In this document: positions 37,844 to 46,534 of the stretch, in pieces
Position numbering within the stretch: the stretch's first letter is position 1
How the letters are laid out: the number at the start of each line of letters is the position of its first letter
Source of the DNA: Actinomyces radicidentis
GTDB taxonomy: Bacteria; Actinomycetota; Actinomycetes; Actinomycetales; Actinomycetaceae
DNA length: 64,000 bases
NCBI RefSeq assembly: GCF_001553565.1
Contig: NZ_CP014228.1
Coordinates: forward strand, 1,488,001 to 1,552,000
Direction: 5' to 3'
Program-made: the position numbers and the translations under genes
The notes under the pieces: model-generated
The model's database searches: none
Told to the model about the DNA's origin: nothing
The model's input: the letters and a program-made list of their open reading frames with translations, nothing else

Positions 37844-39265
37844 ATGGATCCCGCACAGTTCGAGGCGGCGGCCCGACACGCGGACGCCGCCCTCGCCTCC
37901 CAGACGACCGACACGCAGCTCCAGGCCGCCATAGCCGCGAGCCGGAAGGACCTCTGGCCGGCGCTGGCCGCGAATCCCGCGAGCTACCCCGACCTGCTGA
38001 CGTGGCTCGGGGACATGGGTGTGCCCGAGGTCGACGCCGCCCTCGCCGCCCGTGCCGGGCAGGTGGCCGGCACGCCCGCCGCCCCGACCGCGGCGTCCGG
38101 CGCCGCCCCGACCTCGGCTCCGAGCGCCTGGAGCGCCGCGGTCGCACCAGCCGTCATTCCCGCAGCCGCCTCGGCTCCCGCGCCGGGCGCGTGGAGCGCC
38201 GCGCCCGCCCCGGCTCCAGCACCGGCCCCGGTACCCGCCGCAGCCTCCCCGGCACCGAGCGCAGGCCCCGGGCGGGGGCGTCGCGGCCTCATCGCCGGAG
38301 CGCTGGCCGTCGTCCTCGTGCTCGTTGCCGCGGGAGGCTGGATGATCGGGCGCGGCCACTCCGGCGACGCGGCCGGCGGAACGAGCGCCGCCGGCGACTC
38401 CGCGGCCGCGGGCGCTTCCCCCGCATCCCAGGGGCGGGCGGCGCAGGACGCCCCCGCGACGATCACCGCCTGCGCCACCGACCCCACCGTCGAGGTCACG
38501 AGCGTCACCGCCGACAACAGCACCATGACCGCCGAGCTCCACGTCACGCCGTCGTGCAGCGAGGGGGACGTCCTCACCGGCTCCCGCAACCACGTCCTGC
38601 TCACCTCGCCGCAGGACTGGGACAGCCCGGGCAGCACCGTCGCCATCGGCGAGCTGGACCTCTCGACCTCGCCCGCCGTCATGAGCGGCGGCGGAGCCGA
38701 CGTCACCGTCACCTTCCCCGCCGGCCAGTACTACCGGATCGGGGACGTCACGCCGGGCGAGGAGATCGCCGCGACGCTGACCGCGGACCGCTCCGACTCG
38801 TCCGCGTCCGGTGACTCCGCCGACGCCACGAGCAGCGTCACGGTCACCGCCTCGGAGAGCAGCGGCGGCGCCGACGAGGAGGAGACCGCGGCTGAGGTGG
38901 CGCTCGGGCGCCTCGCTGATGACACGGCGCGCCACGCCCAGTACGCCGAGGGCCACTGGTACGCCCAGCTCTCCTCGAAGAAGGTCGGGCTCCAGGTCGA
39001 GGGCCCCACCTGGGACAACCGGACGATCCTCCAGCAGTACTTCGACTACACGACCACCTACGGCACCATCATCCTCACCCGCGCCCACGACTGGTCGGTC
39101 TTCACCGCCGACGGCGACTGGTACGTCCTCCTCGCCGATGTCGGGGCGACGAGCGACACCGACGCGAACGCGTGGTGCGACTCCCGCAGCATCGGGGAGG
39201 ACGACTGCTTCGCGAAGATGCTCTCGACGACCAGGTCGGCCGAGGGCACAACGACGTACCGCTGA
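37844..39265 (+). CDS. LRV-domain single-pass membrane protein
   Basis: A 473-residue protein of unknown function. The N-terminus (about 1-70) matches the variant leucine-rich repeat module seen in actinobacterial membrane proteins (ASRKDLWPALAANPASYPDLLTWLGDMG). A Pro/Ala-rich linker (75-145) and one transmembrane helix (148-169) follow. The predicted outside part has a Ser/Ala/Gly linker, a beta-rich domain with two cysteines (ITACATDP, VTPSCSEG), and a C-terminal domain (about 350-465: HWYAQLSSKKVGLQVEGPTWDN) with two further cysteines. The topology would put the repeat in the cytoplasm and the other domains outside. GGAAGGG precedes the ATG. It is divergent from the ABC operon. Confidence 0.72.
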   Translation: MDPAQFEAAARHADAALASQTTDTQLQAAIAASRKDLWPALAANPASYPDLLTWLGDMGVPEVDAALAARAGQVAGTPAAPTAASGAAPTSAPSAWSAAVAPAVIPAAASAPAPGAWSAAPAPAPAPAPVPAAASPAPSAGPGRGRRGLIAGALAVVLVLVAAGGWMIGRGHSGDAAGGTSAAGDSAAAGASPASQGRAAQDAPATITACATDPTVEVTSVTADNSTMTAELHVTPSCSEGDVLTGSRNHVLLTSPQDWDSPGSTVAIGELDLSTSPAVMSGGGADVTVTFPAGQYYRIGDVTPGEEIAATLTADRSDSSASGDSADATSSVTVTASESSGGADEEETAAEVALGRLADDTARHAQYAEGHWYAQLSSKKVGLQVEGPTWDNRTILQQYFDYTTTYGTIILTRAHDWSVFTADGDWYVLLADVGATSDTDANAWCDSRSIGEDDCFAKMLSTTRSAEGTTTYR

Positions 39266-39318
39266 GACGCGCCGTCCGGCGCCCTCGGTGGTGCCGCCGG
39301 CCGCAGCAGGGACCGCGT

Positions 39319-39360
39319 CATGAGGGGCGCCGTACGGATTGACGTGCGGCGCCCCTCATG
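39319..39360. terminator. 18-bp bidirectional hairpin
   Basis: Arms 39319-39336 and 39343-39360 pair with one wobble between the convergent LRV protein and GH3 genes. Confidence 0.85.
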
Positions 39361-39430
39361 CCTCCGGCGTCGTGCCCCGCTCGACGGACGAGCCCGTTGC
39401 CCTCGGCCCGCTGCCCGGGCCCGGGCCCGG

Positions 39431-40702
39431 TCAGCCGAGCGTCGCCTTGAGCGCGAGGACCCGGCGCACCGAGGCGTCGACCCGGGCGGCGAAGGCCTCG
39501 TCCGCCTGGGCCGCCTCGACGAGCGCGGACGCCATCGCGTCGGCCACGGAGGCGTCCGCGGCGGCGAGGACGATGTCGCAGCCCGCCTTGACGGCGCTCA
39601 CGGCGCGGTCGCCGGGCGTCCAGTCGCTCACCTGGACCGCGGCGGCGACGTCGTCGGTGATGACGACGCCCTCGAAGCCGAGGTCGCCCCGCAGGAGGTC
39701 GGTGATGACGGCGGAGGAGAAGCAGGCCGGGGTGCCGGCGTCGATGAGGGAGTAGTCGGCCGAGGAGGCCATGACGGCGCAGGTCCCCTCGCCGATGAGG
39801 GTGCGGAAGATCCCGACGGCGGCGTCCTCGCGGGTGGTGACCGCGTCGGTGACGCCGGAGGCGATGTCCGTGTTCTGGGTGACGCGTCCGAGCCCGGGGA
39901 AGTGCTTGAAGGTCGGGATGACGCCCGAGCCCCGCATGCCGGCGGCGAAGGCGCCCGCGCAGGCGGTGACGGTCGCGGCGTCGTGCCCGTACTCGCGCTT
40001 CCACTGGCCGATGGGTGCGTTCGACGTCGGGTCGGCGATGTCGACGAGGTCGGCGTCGGGGGCGAGGTTCATCGTGACGCCGGCGGAGGCGAGCTCGGCG
40101 CCCCAGGTCGTCGCGGAGGCCTTGAGCGCCTCGGCGCCGGAGGTCGCCTGGGTGAGGGCGGTCGGCATCGTGGAGAAGCCGGGGCCGGAGAGGACCTGGA
40201 CGTCGCCGCCCTCCTGGTCGGTGCTGATGAGGAGGCGGGAGCCGTGGGCCGAGTCCTCGGTGACGAGGGCCTGGAGCGAGTCGACGAGAGCCTTGGTCGC
40301 GGAGGCGCCGCGGCTGGAGCGGCCGGAGAGGAAGACGCCGCCCACGTGGAGCTCGGTGACGTAGCGCCCCGGTGGCGTCGTCGAGCCGGCATCGACGCCG
40401 ACCACGAGGAGCTGTCCGACCTTCTGCTCGAGCGTCCAGCCGTCGAGGGAGATCCCGTCCGTGGTCCCGGCCGCGGTTGAGGCTGCCGTCGCGCTCGCGG
40501 AGGCGGACGGCGTCGGGCCCGCGTCGGCGGAGGGGGAGGTCGAGGGGGTGGCCGATCCGGGTGCCGACGACGCGGCGCTCGCGGAGCCGCCGCCGGAGGA
40601 CGCCGTGTCCGTGGAGGTGCAGCCGGCGAGGGCCGCGGCGGTGGCGGCGCCCAGGAGGAGGGAGCGGCGGCGCACAGGACGAGCGGGGAGGGGAGGGGCC
40701 AT
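39431..40702 (-). CDS. GH3-family lipoprotein (beta-N-acetylhexosaminidase-like)
   Basis: A 423-residue exported lipoprotein: an Arg-rich n-region, hydrophobic core and lipobox LAGC (Cys28), then a Ser/Ala/Pro-rich spacer and a GH3 N-terminal barrel. Family motifs are STDQEGGDVQVL, KHFPGLG and ITDDVAAA; the last holds the nucleophile aspartate. NagZ-type enzymes carry GHGDT...DSH after KHFPG for the acid/base dyad; here the loop reads LGRVTQNTDIASGVTD, so a classic NagZ mechanism is doubtful. It may process cell-wall sugars outside the cell. The ATG lies seven bases after TAGGGT, suggesting leaderless expression. Convergent with the upstream LRV gene. Confidence 0.85.
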   Translation of the reverse strand: MAPPLPARPVRRRSLLLGAATAAALAGCTSTDTASSGGGSASAASSAPGSATPSTSPSADAGPTPSASASATAASTAAGTTDGISLDGWTLEQKVGQLLVVGVDAGSTTPPGRYVTELHVGGVFLSGRSSRGASATKALVDSLQALVTEDSAHGSRLLISTDQEGGDVQVLSGPGFSTMPTALTQATSGAEALKASATTWGAELASAGVTMNLAPDADLVDIADPTSNAPIGQWKREYGHDAATVTACAGAFAAGMRGSGVIPTFKHFPGLGRVTQNTDIASGVTDAVTTREDAAVGIFRTLIGEGTCAVMASSADYSLIDAGTPACFSSAVITDLLRGDLGFEGVVITDDVAAAVQVSDWTPGDRAVSAVKAGCDIVLAAADASVADAMASALVEAAQADEAFAARVDASVRRVLALKATLG

Positions 40703-40709
40703 GGTCGCG

Positions 40710-40715
40710 ACCCTA
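40710..40715 (-). promoter_or_regulatory. -10 box for leaderless GH3 lipoprotein mRNA
   Basis: TAGGGT on the minus strand, seven bases before the ATG at 40702. Confidence 0.5.
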
Positions 40716-40797
40716 CCGACGGCGTGCGGCGGGGCCGTGGGCGGGCGCGGGCTTGCTGCCCGTTCGTGACCCGGCCGGTGCTCCGACGCCGTCGGAC

Positions 40798-41187
40798 TCA
40801 CTCCCAGCCGAGCTCGTGGAGGCGCTCGTCGGGGATGCCGAAGTGGTGGCCGACCTCGTGCAGGACCGTTACGGTGATCTCGTCGACGAGTTCCTCTCGG
40901 GTGCGGCACCAGCGCTCGAGCGGTCCCTTGAAGATGAGGATGCGGTCCGGCAGGACGAGGGTCCAGCCCTCGTCGCGCTCGGTGAGGGGGACGCCGTCGT
41001 AGAGGCCGAGGAGGGTGGGGAGGCCGTCCTCGTCGTAGTCCTCCTCCGTGAGCAGCTCGGCGTCGGGCTCCTCCTCGACGAGGACGACGACGTTGTCCAT
41101 GCGCGAGGCGAGGTCCTCCGGGATGGCGTCGAGGGCGTCGTCGACGGCGGTCTCGAAGTCCTCGGGGCTCAGGTGCACGGGGCTCAT
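40798..41187 (-). CDS. zincin-like metallopeptidase family protein
   Basis: A 129-residue acidic, soluble protein with a minimal zinc protease site, HEVGHHFGI (about 110-118), matching HExxH with an extra histidine. The family is widespread in actinobacteria and has no assigned substrate. Its small size leaves no propeptide or export signal, so it would act in the cytoplasm. The start at 41187 has GGAGG eight bases upstream. It is divergent from the tRNA cluster and 95 bp from the GH3 gene's start, which is transcribed in the same direction. Confidence 0.85.
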   Translation of the reverse strand: MSPVHLSPEDFETAVDDALDAIPEDLASRMDNVVVLVEEEPDAELLTEEDYDEDGLPTLLGLYDGVPLTERDEGWTLVLPDRILIFKGPLERWCRTREELVDEITVTVLHEVGHHFGIPDERLHELGWE

Positions 41188-41256
41188 GGCAGCAGCCTCC
41201 CACAGCGGTGCGATTCCGGGGCGAGGTCGCGGTGAGGAGGGTCACGCTCAGGCGAT

Positions 41257-41286
41257 TTGCGTCCGGCGAGAATCGCCCCTTAGTGT
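41257..41286 (+). promoter_or_regulatory. promoter of the tRNA-Glu/Asp/Phe cluster
   Basis: TTGCGT (41257-41262) and TAGTGT (41281-41286), 18 bases apart, lie 40 bases before tRNA-Glu. Confidence 0.55.
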
Positions 41287-41325
41287 TCTACCCGGTTCGA
41301 GGCGCGACGACGCCAAGGGCAACAG

Positions 41326-41398
41326 GCCCCCATCGTCTAGCGGCCTAGGACCCCGCCCTTTCACGGCGGTAGCACGGGTTCGAATCCCGTTGGGGGTA
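41326..41398 (+). tRNA. tRNA-Glu (TTC)
   Basis: A 73-nt cloverleaf with CCCTTTCACGG in the anticodon arm (anticodon TTC), T-arm ACGGG-TTCGAAT-CCCGT and acceptor GCCCCCA/TGGGGGT. No encoded CCA. First of a three-tRNA cluster. Confidence 0.97.
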
Positions 41399-41452
41399 CG
41401 GATTCGTGTGAGTGGAAACGACTCGTTTAGAGTCTGGCTTCGTGCCGAACGA

Positions 41453-41526
41453 GGCCTCGTGGCGCAGTTGGTTAGCGCGCCGCCCTGTCACGGCGGAGGT
41501 CGCGGGTTCAAGTCCCGTCGAGGTCG
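41453..41526 (+). tRNA. tRNA-Asp (GTC)
   Basis: A 74-nt cloverleaf with the anticodon in CCCTGTCACGG (GTC), acceptor GGCCTCG/CGAGGTC and discriminator G as expected for aspartate. No encoded CCA. Confidence 0.97.
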
Positions 41527-41575
41527 CGGAAGCGGTTCGGCCCGGTCAGCAATGATCGGGCCGAACCCATCCCAA

Positions 41576-41648
41576 GGCTCTGTAGCTCAGTTGGTAGAGC
41601 GTTCGACTGAAAATCGAAAGGTCACCGGATCGACGCCGGTCGGAGCCA
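41576..41648 (+). tRNA. tRNA-Phe (GAA)
   Basis: A 73-nt cloverleaf with GACTGAAAATC in the anticodon arm (GAA) and acceptor GGCTCTG/CGGAGCC. The T-arm ACCGG-ATCGACG-CCGGT has A where T54 normally stands. Confidence 0.96.
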
Positions 41649-41650
41649 CT

Positions 41651-41688
41651 GCGAAAGGCCCGGGTCCCACAAGGATCCGGGCCTTCGC
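41651..41688 (+). terminator. hairpin terminator of the tRNA cluster
   Basis: GCGAAAGGCCCGG (41651-41663) pairs with CCGGGCCTTCGC (41677-41688) with one bulged A, followed by TTCGTC. Confidence 0.8.
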
Positions 41689-41795
41689 TTCGTCCTGAGG
41701 CCCTCCCCTCCCGTCTCATCCTCCGCCTCACGCGCCGCGGGACTGACGCGCGGGCCCGAGCCGCGCCGAGCCTCGCTCGCACTCCGTACGTTCCT

Positions 41796-41870
41796 CGCCG
41801 AGCGCGTACCTTTCGCGCCGAACGCGTACCCCTAGGTGCCGCGTTCGGCGCGAACGGTACGCGCTCGGCG
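41796..41870. repeat. 30-bp inverted repeat upstream of the MscS gene
   Basis: Arms 41796-41825 and 41841-41870 match at 29 of 30 positions around a 15-base loop. Each arm itself contains GCCGAGCGCGTAC and GCGCCGAACGC, so the motif is nested. It occupies the 41649-41974 gap with the tRNA terminator; no gene is seen there. Confidence 0.95.
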
Positions 41871-41961
41871 CCTTGGCAGGCTGCTCTGGTCGTACGCCGA
41901 GCGGGGGCGCGGGCACAGCGCGCGCCCAGCCGGCCTCGGCACCGCGCCCAGGCCCGTGCCC

Positions 41962-41967
41962 TAGCCT
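41962..41967 (+). promoter_or_regulatory. -10 box for leaderless mscS-like mRNA
   Basis: TAGCCT ends seven bases before the ATG at 41975. Confidence 0.5.
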
Positions 41968-41974
41968 GGGGGCC

Positions 41975-43816
41975 ATGTCCTTCGCCTCGCTGCCTCTCAC
42001 CGCGCTCACCCAGGTCATGACGACGAGCGGGACCGCGGCGGGGATCCTCGCCGCCGACGGCGCCACGCCCACCCCGAGCGACTCCTCCACGAGCGACGTC
42101 CAGCAGACCGTCGACCAGGTCGCCGAGACGACCGTCGACGTCCTCTCCGTCGCCTGGAAGACCGGCCTCGGCGTCCTCATCGGCGTCGTCGTCGCCTTCA
42201 TCGTCGTCGTCATCCTGCGCGGCATGGGGCGCCGTCGGGCGCTCTACACGGAGATCACCCGTTACTGCCGCAGCGCCCTCTACGTCCTGTCCGGTCTCAC
42301 CGGCGCCTACCTCGCCGCGCAGATCGCCGTCGTCGACATAGAGACCCCCACCTGGGCGCAGATCGGCATCCACGGCCTCCTCGTCGCCATCATCCTGGCG
42401 CTCACCTGGCTCGCGGTCGGCCTCCTCAAGGCGGTCGAGGCCTCCGTGGACGGCTCGGTCCGCGCCGCCGGGGACCAGGGCCGCGCCAACCGCGTCACGA
42501 CGCAGATGCAGATCCTGCGCCGCGTCGCCTCCGCGATCGTCGTCATCTGCGGCGTCGTCGGCGTCATCGCGACCTTCCCCGCGGCGCGCTTCGCGATGGG
42601 CTCCCTGTTCGCCTCCGCCGGCGTCGTCTCCGTCATCGCCGGTCTCGCCGCCCAGTCGACCCTCGGCAACGTCTTCGCCGGGATCCAGCTCGCCACCACG
42701 GACGCGATCCGCGTGGACGACGTCGTCGAGGCGAACGACCTCTACGGCAACATCGAGGAGATCACCCTCACCTACGTCGTCGTCAAGGTCTGGGACGAGC
42801 GCCGCCTCATCCTCCCGTCCACGTACTTCACGCAGAACCCCTTCACGAACTGGTCGCGCCGCACCCACCAGATGATCGGCGTCGTCAAGCTCCAGTGCGA
42901 CTGGCGCGTGCCGATCGCCATGATGCGCGCCGAGCTCGCCCGCGTCGTCGCCGCCTCCTCCGTGTGGGACGGGCGCGTCGCCGGCCTCGTCATCACCGAG
43001 ACGAGCGCCCAGGACGTCACCGTGCGCATCACGGTCTCCGCCTCCAACGCCGACGACCTGTGGGCCCTCCAGTGCCACGTGCGCGAGTCCCTCATCACCT
43101 GGCTCCAGAAGTCCGCGCCCTACGCCCTGCCGCGCACCCGCGTCGAGGTCGAGCACGTCGACGTCTCCCACGACCCCACCGACGAGGAGGTCGCCCGCCT
43201 CGCCGAGGAGCTCGTCTCCCTCCAGCACCCGACCAACGACCCGGCGACGACGACGGCGATCACCGCCACCGCCTCCTCGACCGCCGACGACCCCATTGGG
43301 GCCGCCCGCGTGCGCGCCGCGACCAAGGGCCGCTCCGGCCTGCGCCGCTCGCGCCGGGAGAAGGTCCGCCGCCGCGCGATCCTCCCGCAGGACCTCCACG
43401 GCGCCGGCGAGCAGGAGTCCTCCGACGACGTCGTCGCCGGCGGCCCCGCCGGGAGGGGTCACACCCATGGCGCCGCCGGGAGGGTCGAGAAGCACGAGAA
43501 GGGGCGCGCCCGCCGCCAGCCGCGCCGCGGCTCCGGGCGCCGGGACCACGTGCCGCCGCAGCGCGGCAGCCAGGCCGAGACCACCGTCCTCGGCGCCGTC
43601 GAGCGCCGCGCCTACCTCGGCGAGGACGACGCCGTGCAGGACGCCCAGGCGCCGCAGGGCCCGGGCTCCGCGCGCTCCCGGGCCCACGACGCCGACACCG
43701 CCGGGCAGCAGCCGATCCGCCCGGCCGAGCCCCCGTCCACCGGCGCGGCCGCGCCCGACGACCCGAACGCCGACACCGTCGAGCGCCGCAACGCCGGCCC
43801 CGCCGACCTGGGCTGA
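41975..43816 (+). CDS. MscS-family mechanosensitive ion channel with long disordered tail
   Basis: A 613-residue inner-membrane channel that would release solutes at high turgor. After a short N-terminal region there are hydrophobic helices (about 60-85, 100-125, 130-155), a pore-lining helix rich in Gly/Ala (SAGVVSVIAGLAAQSTLGNV, about 215-235) and the MscS beta domain (DAIRVDDVVEANDLYGNIEE). The cytoplasmic alpha-beta domain ends near 400. The remaining ~200 residues are basic, low-complexity and rich in Arg, Gly and Ala; their role is unknown. The transcript is probably leaderless. A large inverted repeat lies 104 bp upstream. Confidence 0.9.
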   Translation: MSFASLPLTALTQVMTTSGTAAGILAADGATPTPSDSSTSDVQQTVDQVAETTVDVLSVAWKTGLGVLIGVVVAFIVVVILRGMGRRRALYTEITRYCRSALYVLSGLTGAYLAAQIAVVDIETPTWAQIGIHGLLVAIILALTWLAVGLLKAVEASVDGSVRAAGDQGRANRVTTQMQILRRVASAIVVICGVVGVIATFPAARFAMGSLFASAGVVSVIAGLAAQSTLGNVFAGIQLATTDAIRVDDVVEANDLYGNIEEITLTYVVVKVWDERRLILPSTYFTQNPFTNWSRRTHQMIGVVKLQCDWRVPIAMMRAELARVVAASSVWDGRVAGLVITETSAQDVTVRITVSASNADDLWALQCHVRESLITWLQKSAPYALPRTRVEVEHVDVSHDPTDEEVARLAEELVSLQHPTNDPATTTAITATASSTADDPIGAARVRAATKGRSGLRRSRREKVRRRAILPQDLHGAGEQESSDDVVAGGPAGRGHTHGAAGRVEKHEKGRARRQPRRGSGRRDHVPPQRGSQAETTVLGAVERRAYLGEDDAVQDAQAPQGPGSARSRAHDADTAGQQPIRPAEPPSTGAAAPDDPNADTVERRNAGPADLG

Positions 43817-43879
43817 TCGCCGTCGCTCCCGTTCCCGCAGCGTGAACTGCCCTCGCCAGCGGGACCCGCGCGCGCGACG

Positions 43880-44338
43880 ATGGACGGCGTGACCGAGCAG
43901 AACCCCAGCACCCCCAGCCTCGACCCCGCCGCCATCGCCCGCAGTGACGCCGAGTGGCGCCAGCGGCTCAGGCCCCTCGAGTACCACGTCCTGCGCGAGG
44001 CCGGCACCGAGCGCCCCGGCACAGGGGCCCTCCTCGACGAGCACCGCGAGGGCGTCTACCGCTGCCGCGGCTGCGGCGCCGAGCTCTTCCGCTCCACCAC
44101 CAAGTTCGAGTCCCACTGCGGCTGGCCGTCCTTCTACGACCCCAAGGACTCCGACGCCGTCACCCTGTCCACGGACACCTCCCACGGCATGGTCCGCACC
44201 GAGGTCCGCTGCGCCACCTGCGGCGGGCACCTCGGCCACGTCTTCGAGGACGCCCCGCAGACCCCCACCGGTCAGCGCTACTGCATGAACTCCGTCAGCC
44301 TCACCTTCGACCCCGAGCCCGCCGGAGAAGGGGCCTGA
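43880..44338 (+). CDS. msrB: peptide-methionine (R)-S-oxide reductase
   Basis: Repairs methionine-R-sulfoxide in proteins with thioredoxin as reductant. The 152-residue protein has the MsrB zinc site CRGCG and CATCGG, the substrate signature [10 protein letters not shown], and the catalytic cysteine in QRYCMNSVS. The ATG at 43880 is used; an in-frame GTG at 43889 lies seven bases after GACGAT and could be a leaderless start, shortening the protein by three residues. The next gene begins two bases after its stop, so they are probably cotranscribed. Confidence 0.95.
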   Translation: MDGVTEQNPSTPSLDPAAIARSDAEWRQRLRPLEYHVLREAGTERPGTGALLDEHREGVYRCRGCGAELFRSTTKFESHCGWPSFYDPKDSDAVTLSTDTSHGMVRTEVRCATCGGHLGHVFEDAPQTPTGQRYCMNSVSLTFDPEPAGEGA

Positions 44339-44339
44339 C

Positions 44340-45350
44340 GTGATCCGCCTCCTGAGTCTCAACCTCCAGCACGGCGCCCCCGGCGCCGGCGGGGAGGGAA
44401 CGCCCCTCGCGTCCGCCGACATCACCGACCCCGGCACGGCCCGGGAGGTCCTCGCCGCCCTCGCCGACCAGGTCCGCGAGATCTCCCCCGACGTCATCGC
44501 CCTCCAGGAGGTCGACCTCGGCCAGCGCCGCTCCGGCCGCCTCGACCAGGCCGCCGAGCTCGCCCGCCTCCTCGGGTGGAACGAGCACCGCTTCGCCGCC
44601 ACCTACGCCGGCTCCGTCACCGGCCTGCGCCGCCGCCCGCTCCGCTCCGAGCTCGCCGCGCCCGCCGACGACGTCCTCGGCCCGGTCCGGGCCCTGCTCG
44701 GCCGGCCGCCGGCCGGCTTCGGCAACGCGCTCCTCACCCGCCTGCCCGTGACCACCTGGCGCGTCCAGCGGCTCGGCCGCGGCCCCGCCCAGGTCACCCG
44801 CCGCGGCGGCAGCGCGTGGGACCCGCGCAGCTACCGCGTCGCCACGTCGACCATGCGCAACCTCATCAGCGCGGAGGTCGTCGTCTCGGGCGACCCCACC
44901 GTCCCCGCGGGCCGCCACGCCGCCGGGCCCGCCGTCACCCCGGTCGACGGGCTCACCGTCGCCGCCACCCACCTCGCCACCCGGGTCGACACGGCCGGAG
45001 AGCAGCTCGCCGCCGCCTGGGGGGCGCTCGCCTCCCTGCCCGGCCCGCACGTCCTGGCAGGCGACCTCAACCTGCGCACCCACCAGGTCGCCGCCCTCGG
45101 CGTCGCCCGCGAGGTCGGCACGGGGAACACCTACCCGGCGCGCGAGCCCGACCACCGCATCGACCACGTCCTCACCGACCCCTGGCCGGTCGACGCCGAC
45201 GGCCGCCCCCTCGCCGGTGACGCGGCCGTGTCCGCCCCGCGCTGGGCGGGGGAGGGGCGACCCCTCCTGCGCGCCGTCGCGTCGGGCACCCGCACCTTCG
45301 TCGTCTCCGACCACGCCGGGACCTGGGTAGACCTCGACGCCGTAGGCTGA
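44340..45350 (+). CDS. endonuclease/exonuclease/phosphatase family protein
   Basis: A 336-residue EEP-fold hydrolase with a magnesium-dependent active site: LLSLNLQHG (4-12), ALQEVDLGQ (about 59-67, metal-binding glutamate), THLATR, GDLNLRTHQ, and FVVSDHAG near the end supplying the catalytic Asp-His. No signal peptide, so it is cytoplasmic. Substrate unknown (phosphodiester in nucleic acid, sugar or lipid). The GTG start lies one base after the msrB stop. Distinct from the secreted nuclease at 29803, with which it shares only the fold. Confidence 0.83.
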   Translation: MIRLLSLNLQHGAPGAGGEGTPLASADITDPGTAREVLAALADQVREISPDVIALQEVDLGQRRSGRLDQAAELARLLGWNEHRFAATYAGSVTGLRRRPLRSELAAPADDVLGPVRALLGRPPAGFGNALLTRLPVTTWRVQRLGRGPAQVTRRGGSAWDPRSYRVATSTMRNLISAEVVVSGDPTVPAGRHAAGPAVTPVDGLTVAATHLATRVDTAGEQLAAAWGALASLPGPHVLAGDLNLRTHQVAALGVAREVGTGNTYPAREPDHRIDHVLTDPWPVDADGRPLAGDAAVSAPRWAGEGRPLLRAVASGTRTFVVSDHAGTWVDLDAVG

Positions 45351-45383
45351 GCCGGCACCAGCAGGCTCGGGGAAGGACGGCTC

Positions 45384-46472
45384 GTGGGCGGAGTCATCAG
45401 CGGACTCGCGGTCTTCGCCGTCGTCATCGCCGTCGGCTGGCTGCTCGTGCGCACCGGCGGCGTCCCCGCCGGCTCGGACACGATCCTCACCCGCACCTGC
45501 TTCTACGCCGCCACTCCCGCGCTCCTCGTCACCACCGTCGGAAACGCGGACCTCGCGACCGTCGCCTCGCCGCAGACGGTGGCCGGGCTCGCCGCCGAGA
45601 CCCTCGGCGTCCTCACCGCCTGGTGCGTCCACCGCTACCTGCTGCGCCGCGACGTCGCCGAGTCCGTGATCGGGGCGCTCGCCGGCGGCTACGTCAACGC
45701 CGCCAACCTCGGCATCCCCGTCCTCATCCTCCTGCTCGGGGACGCCACCGCGATCGCGCCGATCGTGCTCCTCCAGATGCTCGTGCTGGCGCCGGTGGCC
45801 TTCGCGATCCTCGACAAGGTCACCTACCAGGGGCAGCACTCGCGCCTGGTGACCTTCACGGCGCCGCTGCGCAACCCGCTGCTCATCGGCGTCGCCGTCG
45901 GCCTCCTCGTCAACGTCCTCGGCATCGACCTCGCCGCCCCGCTCGGCGGGCTCGTCGCGGACAGCCTCGACGCCCTCGGCGCGCTCGCCGTCACCGTCAT
46001 GATGCTGTCCCTCGGGATGAGCCTTGCGGCCTCCTCGCCCAAGGTGACGCGGTGCCTCACGATCACCGAGCCGCGCCGCCTGCCCACGGCGCCGGGCGGC
46101 GCGGGCGGGGCCGACGACGCGACGGATCCCGCTGCGGCCGGGGCGGGGACTGAGGCCGGTGCGGCGTCTCCTGACGCCGCCACCGCGGGCGCCCTCGAGG
46201 ACCGCTCGGAGCGCGGCGTCGTCCTGTGGGCGTCGGTCGCCTGGAAGCTCGTCGTGGTCCCGCTCATGGCGCTCGGGATCGGGGCGGCCCTGGGGCTGCG
46301 CGGCGGCGACCTCCTCGTCCCCGTGACGACGGCGTCCCTGCCCTGCGCCCAGAACGTCTTCATGTACGCCACCCGCTACGGCGCCGCGAAGCCGCTGGCC
46401 CGGGACTGCGTCCTCATCACGACCGCCGGCTTCGTGCCGGTCGTCCTCCTCGCGAGCGCCCTGCTGGGCTGA
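45384..46472 (+). CDS. AEC-family transporter
   Basis: A 362-residue membrane protein of the auxin efflux carrier (AEC) family, with about ten helices in two halves joined by a low-complexity cytoplasmic loop (about 230-275, Ala/Gly/Asp-rich). Motifs such as GYVNAANLGIPVL and LPCAQNVFMYATRYG are the crossover regions of the family. Bacterial members carry organic acids such as malate or malonate; the substrate is unknown here. GGAAGGA precedes the GTG start. Confidence 0.85.
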   Translation: MGGVISGLAVFAVVIAVGWLLVRTGGVPAGSDTILTRTCFYAATPALLVTTVGNADLATVASPQTVAGLAAETLGVLTAWCVHRYLLRRDVAESVIGALAGGYVNAANLGIPVLILLLGDATAIAPIVLLQMLVLAPVAFAILDKVTYQGQHSRLVTFTAPLRNPLLIGVAVGLLVNVLGIDLAAPLGGLVADSLDALGALAVTVMMLSLGMSLAASSPKVTRCLTITEPRRLPTAPGGAGGADDATDPAAAGAGTEAGAASPDAATAGALEDRSERGVVLWASVAWKLVVVPLMALGIGAALGLRGGDLLVPVTTASLPCAQNVFMYATRYGAAKPLARDCVLITTAGFVPVVLLASALLG

Positions 46473-46534
46473 GCGGTCGGCCCGCGCCGCGAGCGGTCTT
46501 CCCGCGCCGCCCGCGCGTCTGAGAGGGTGCGGGC

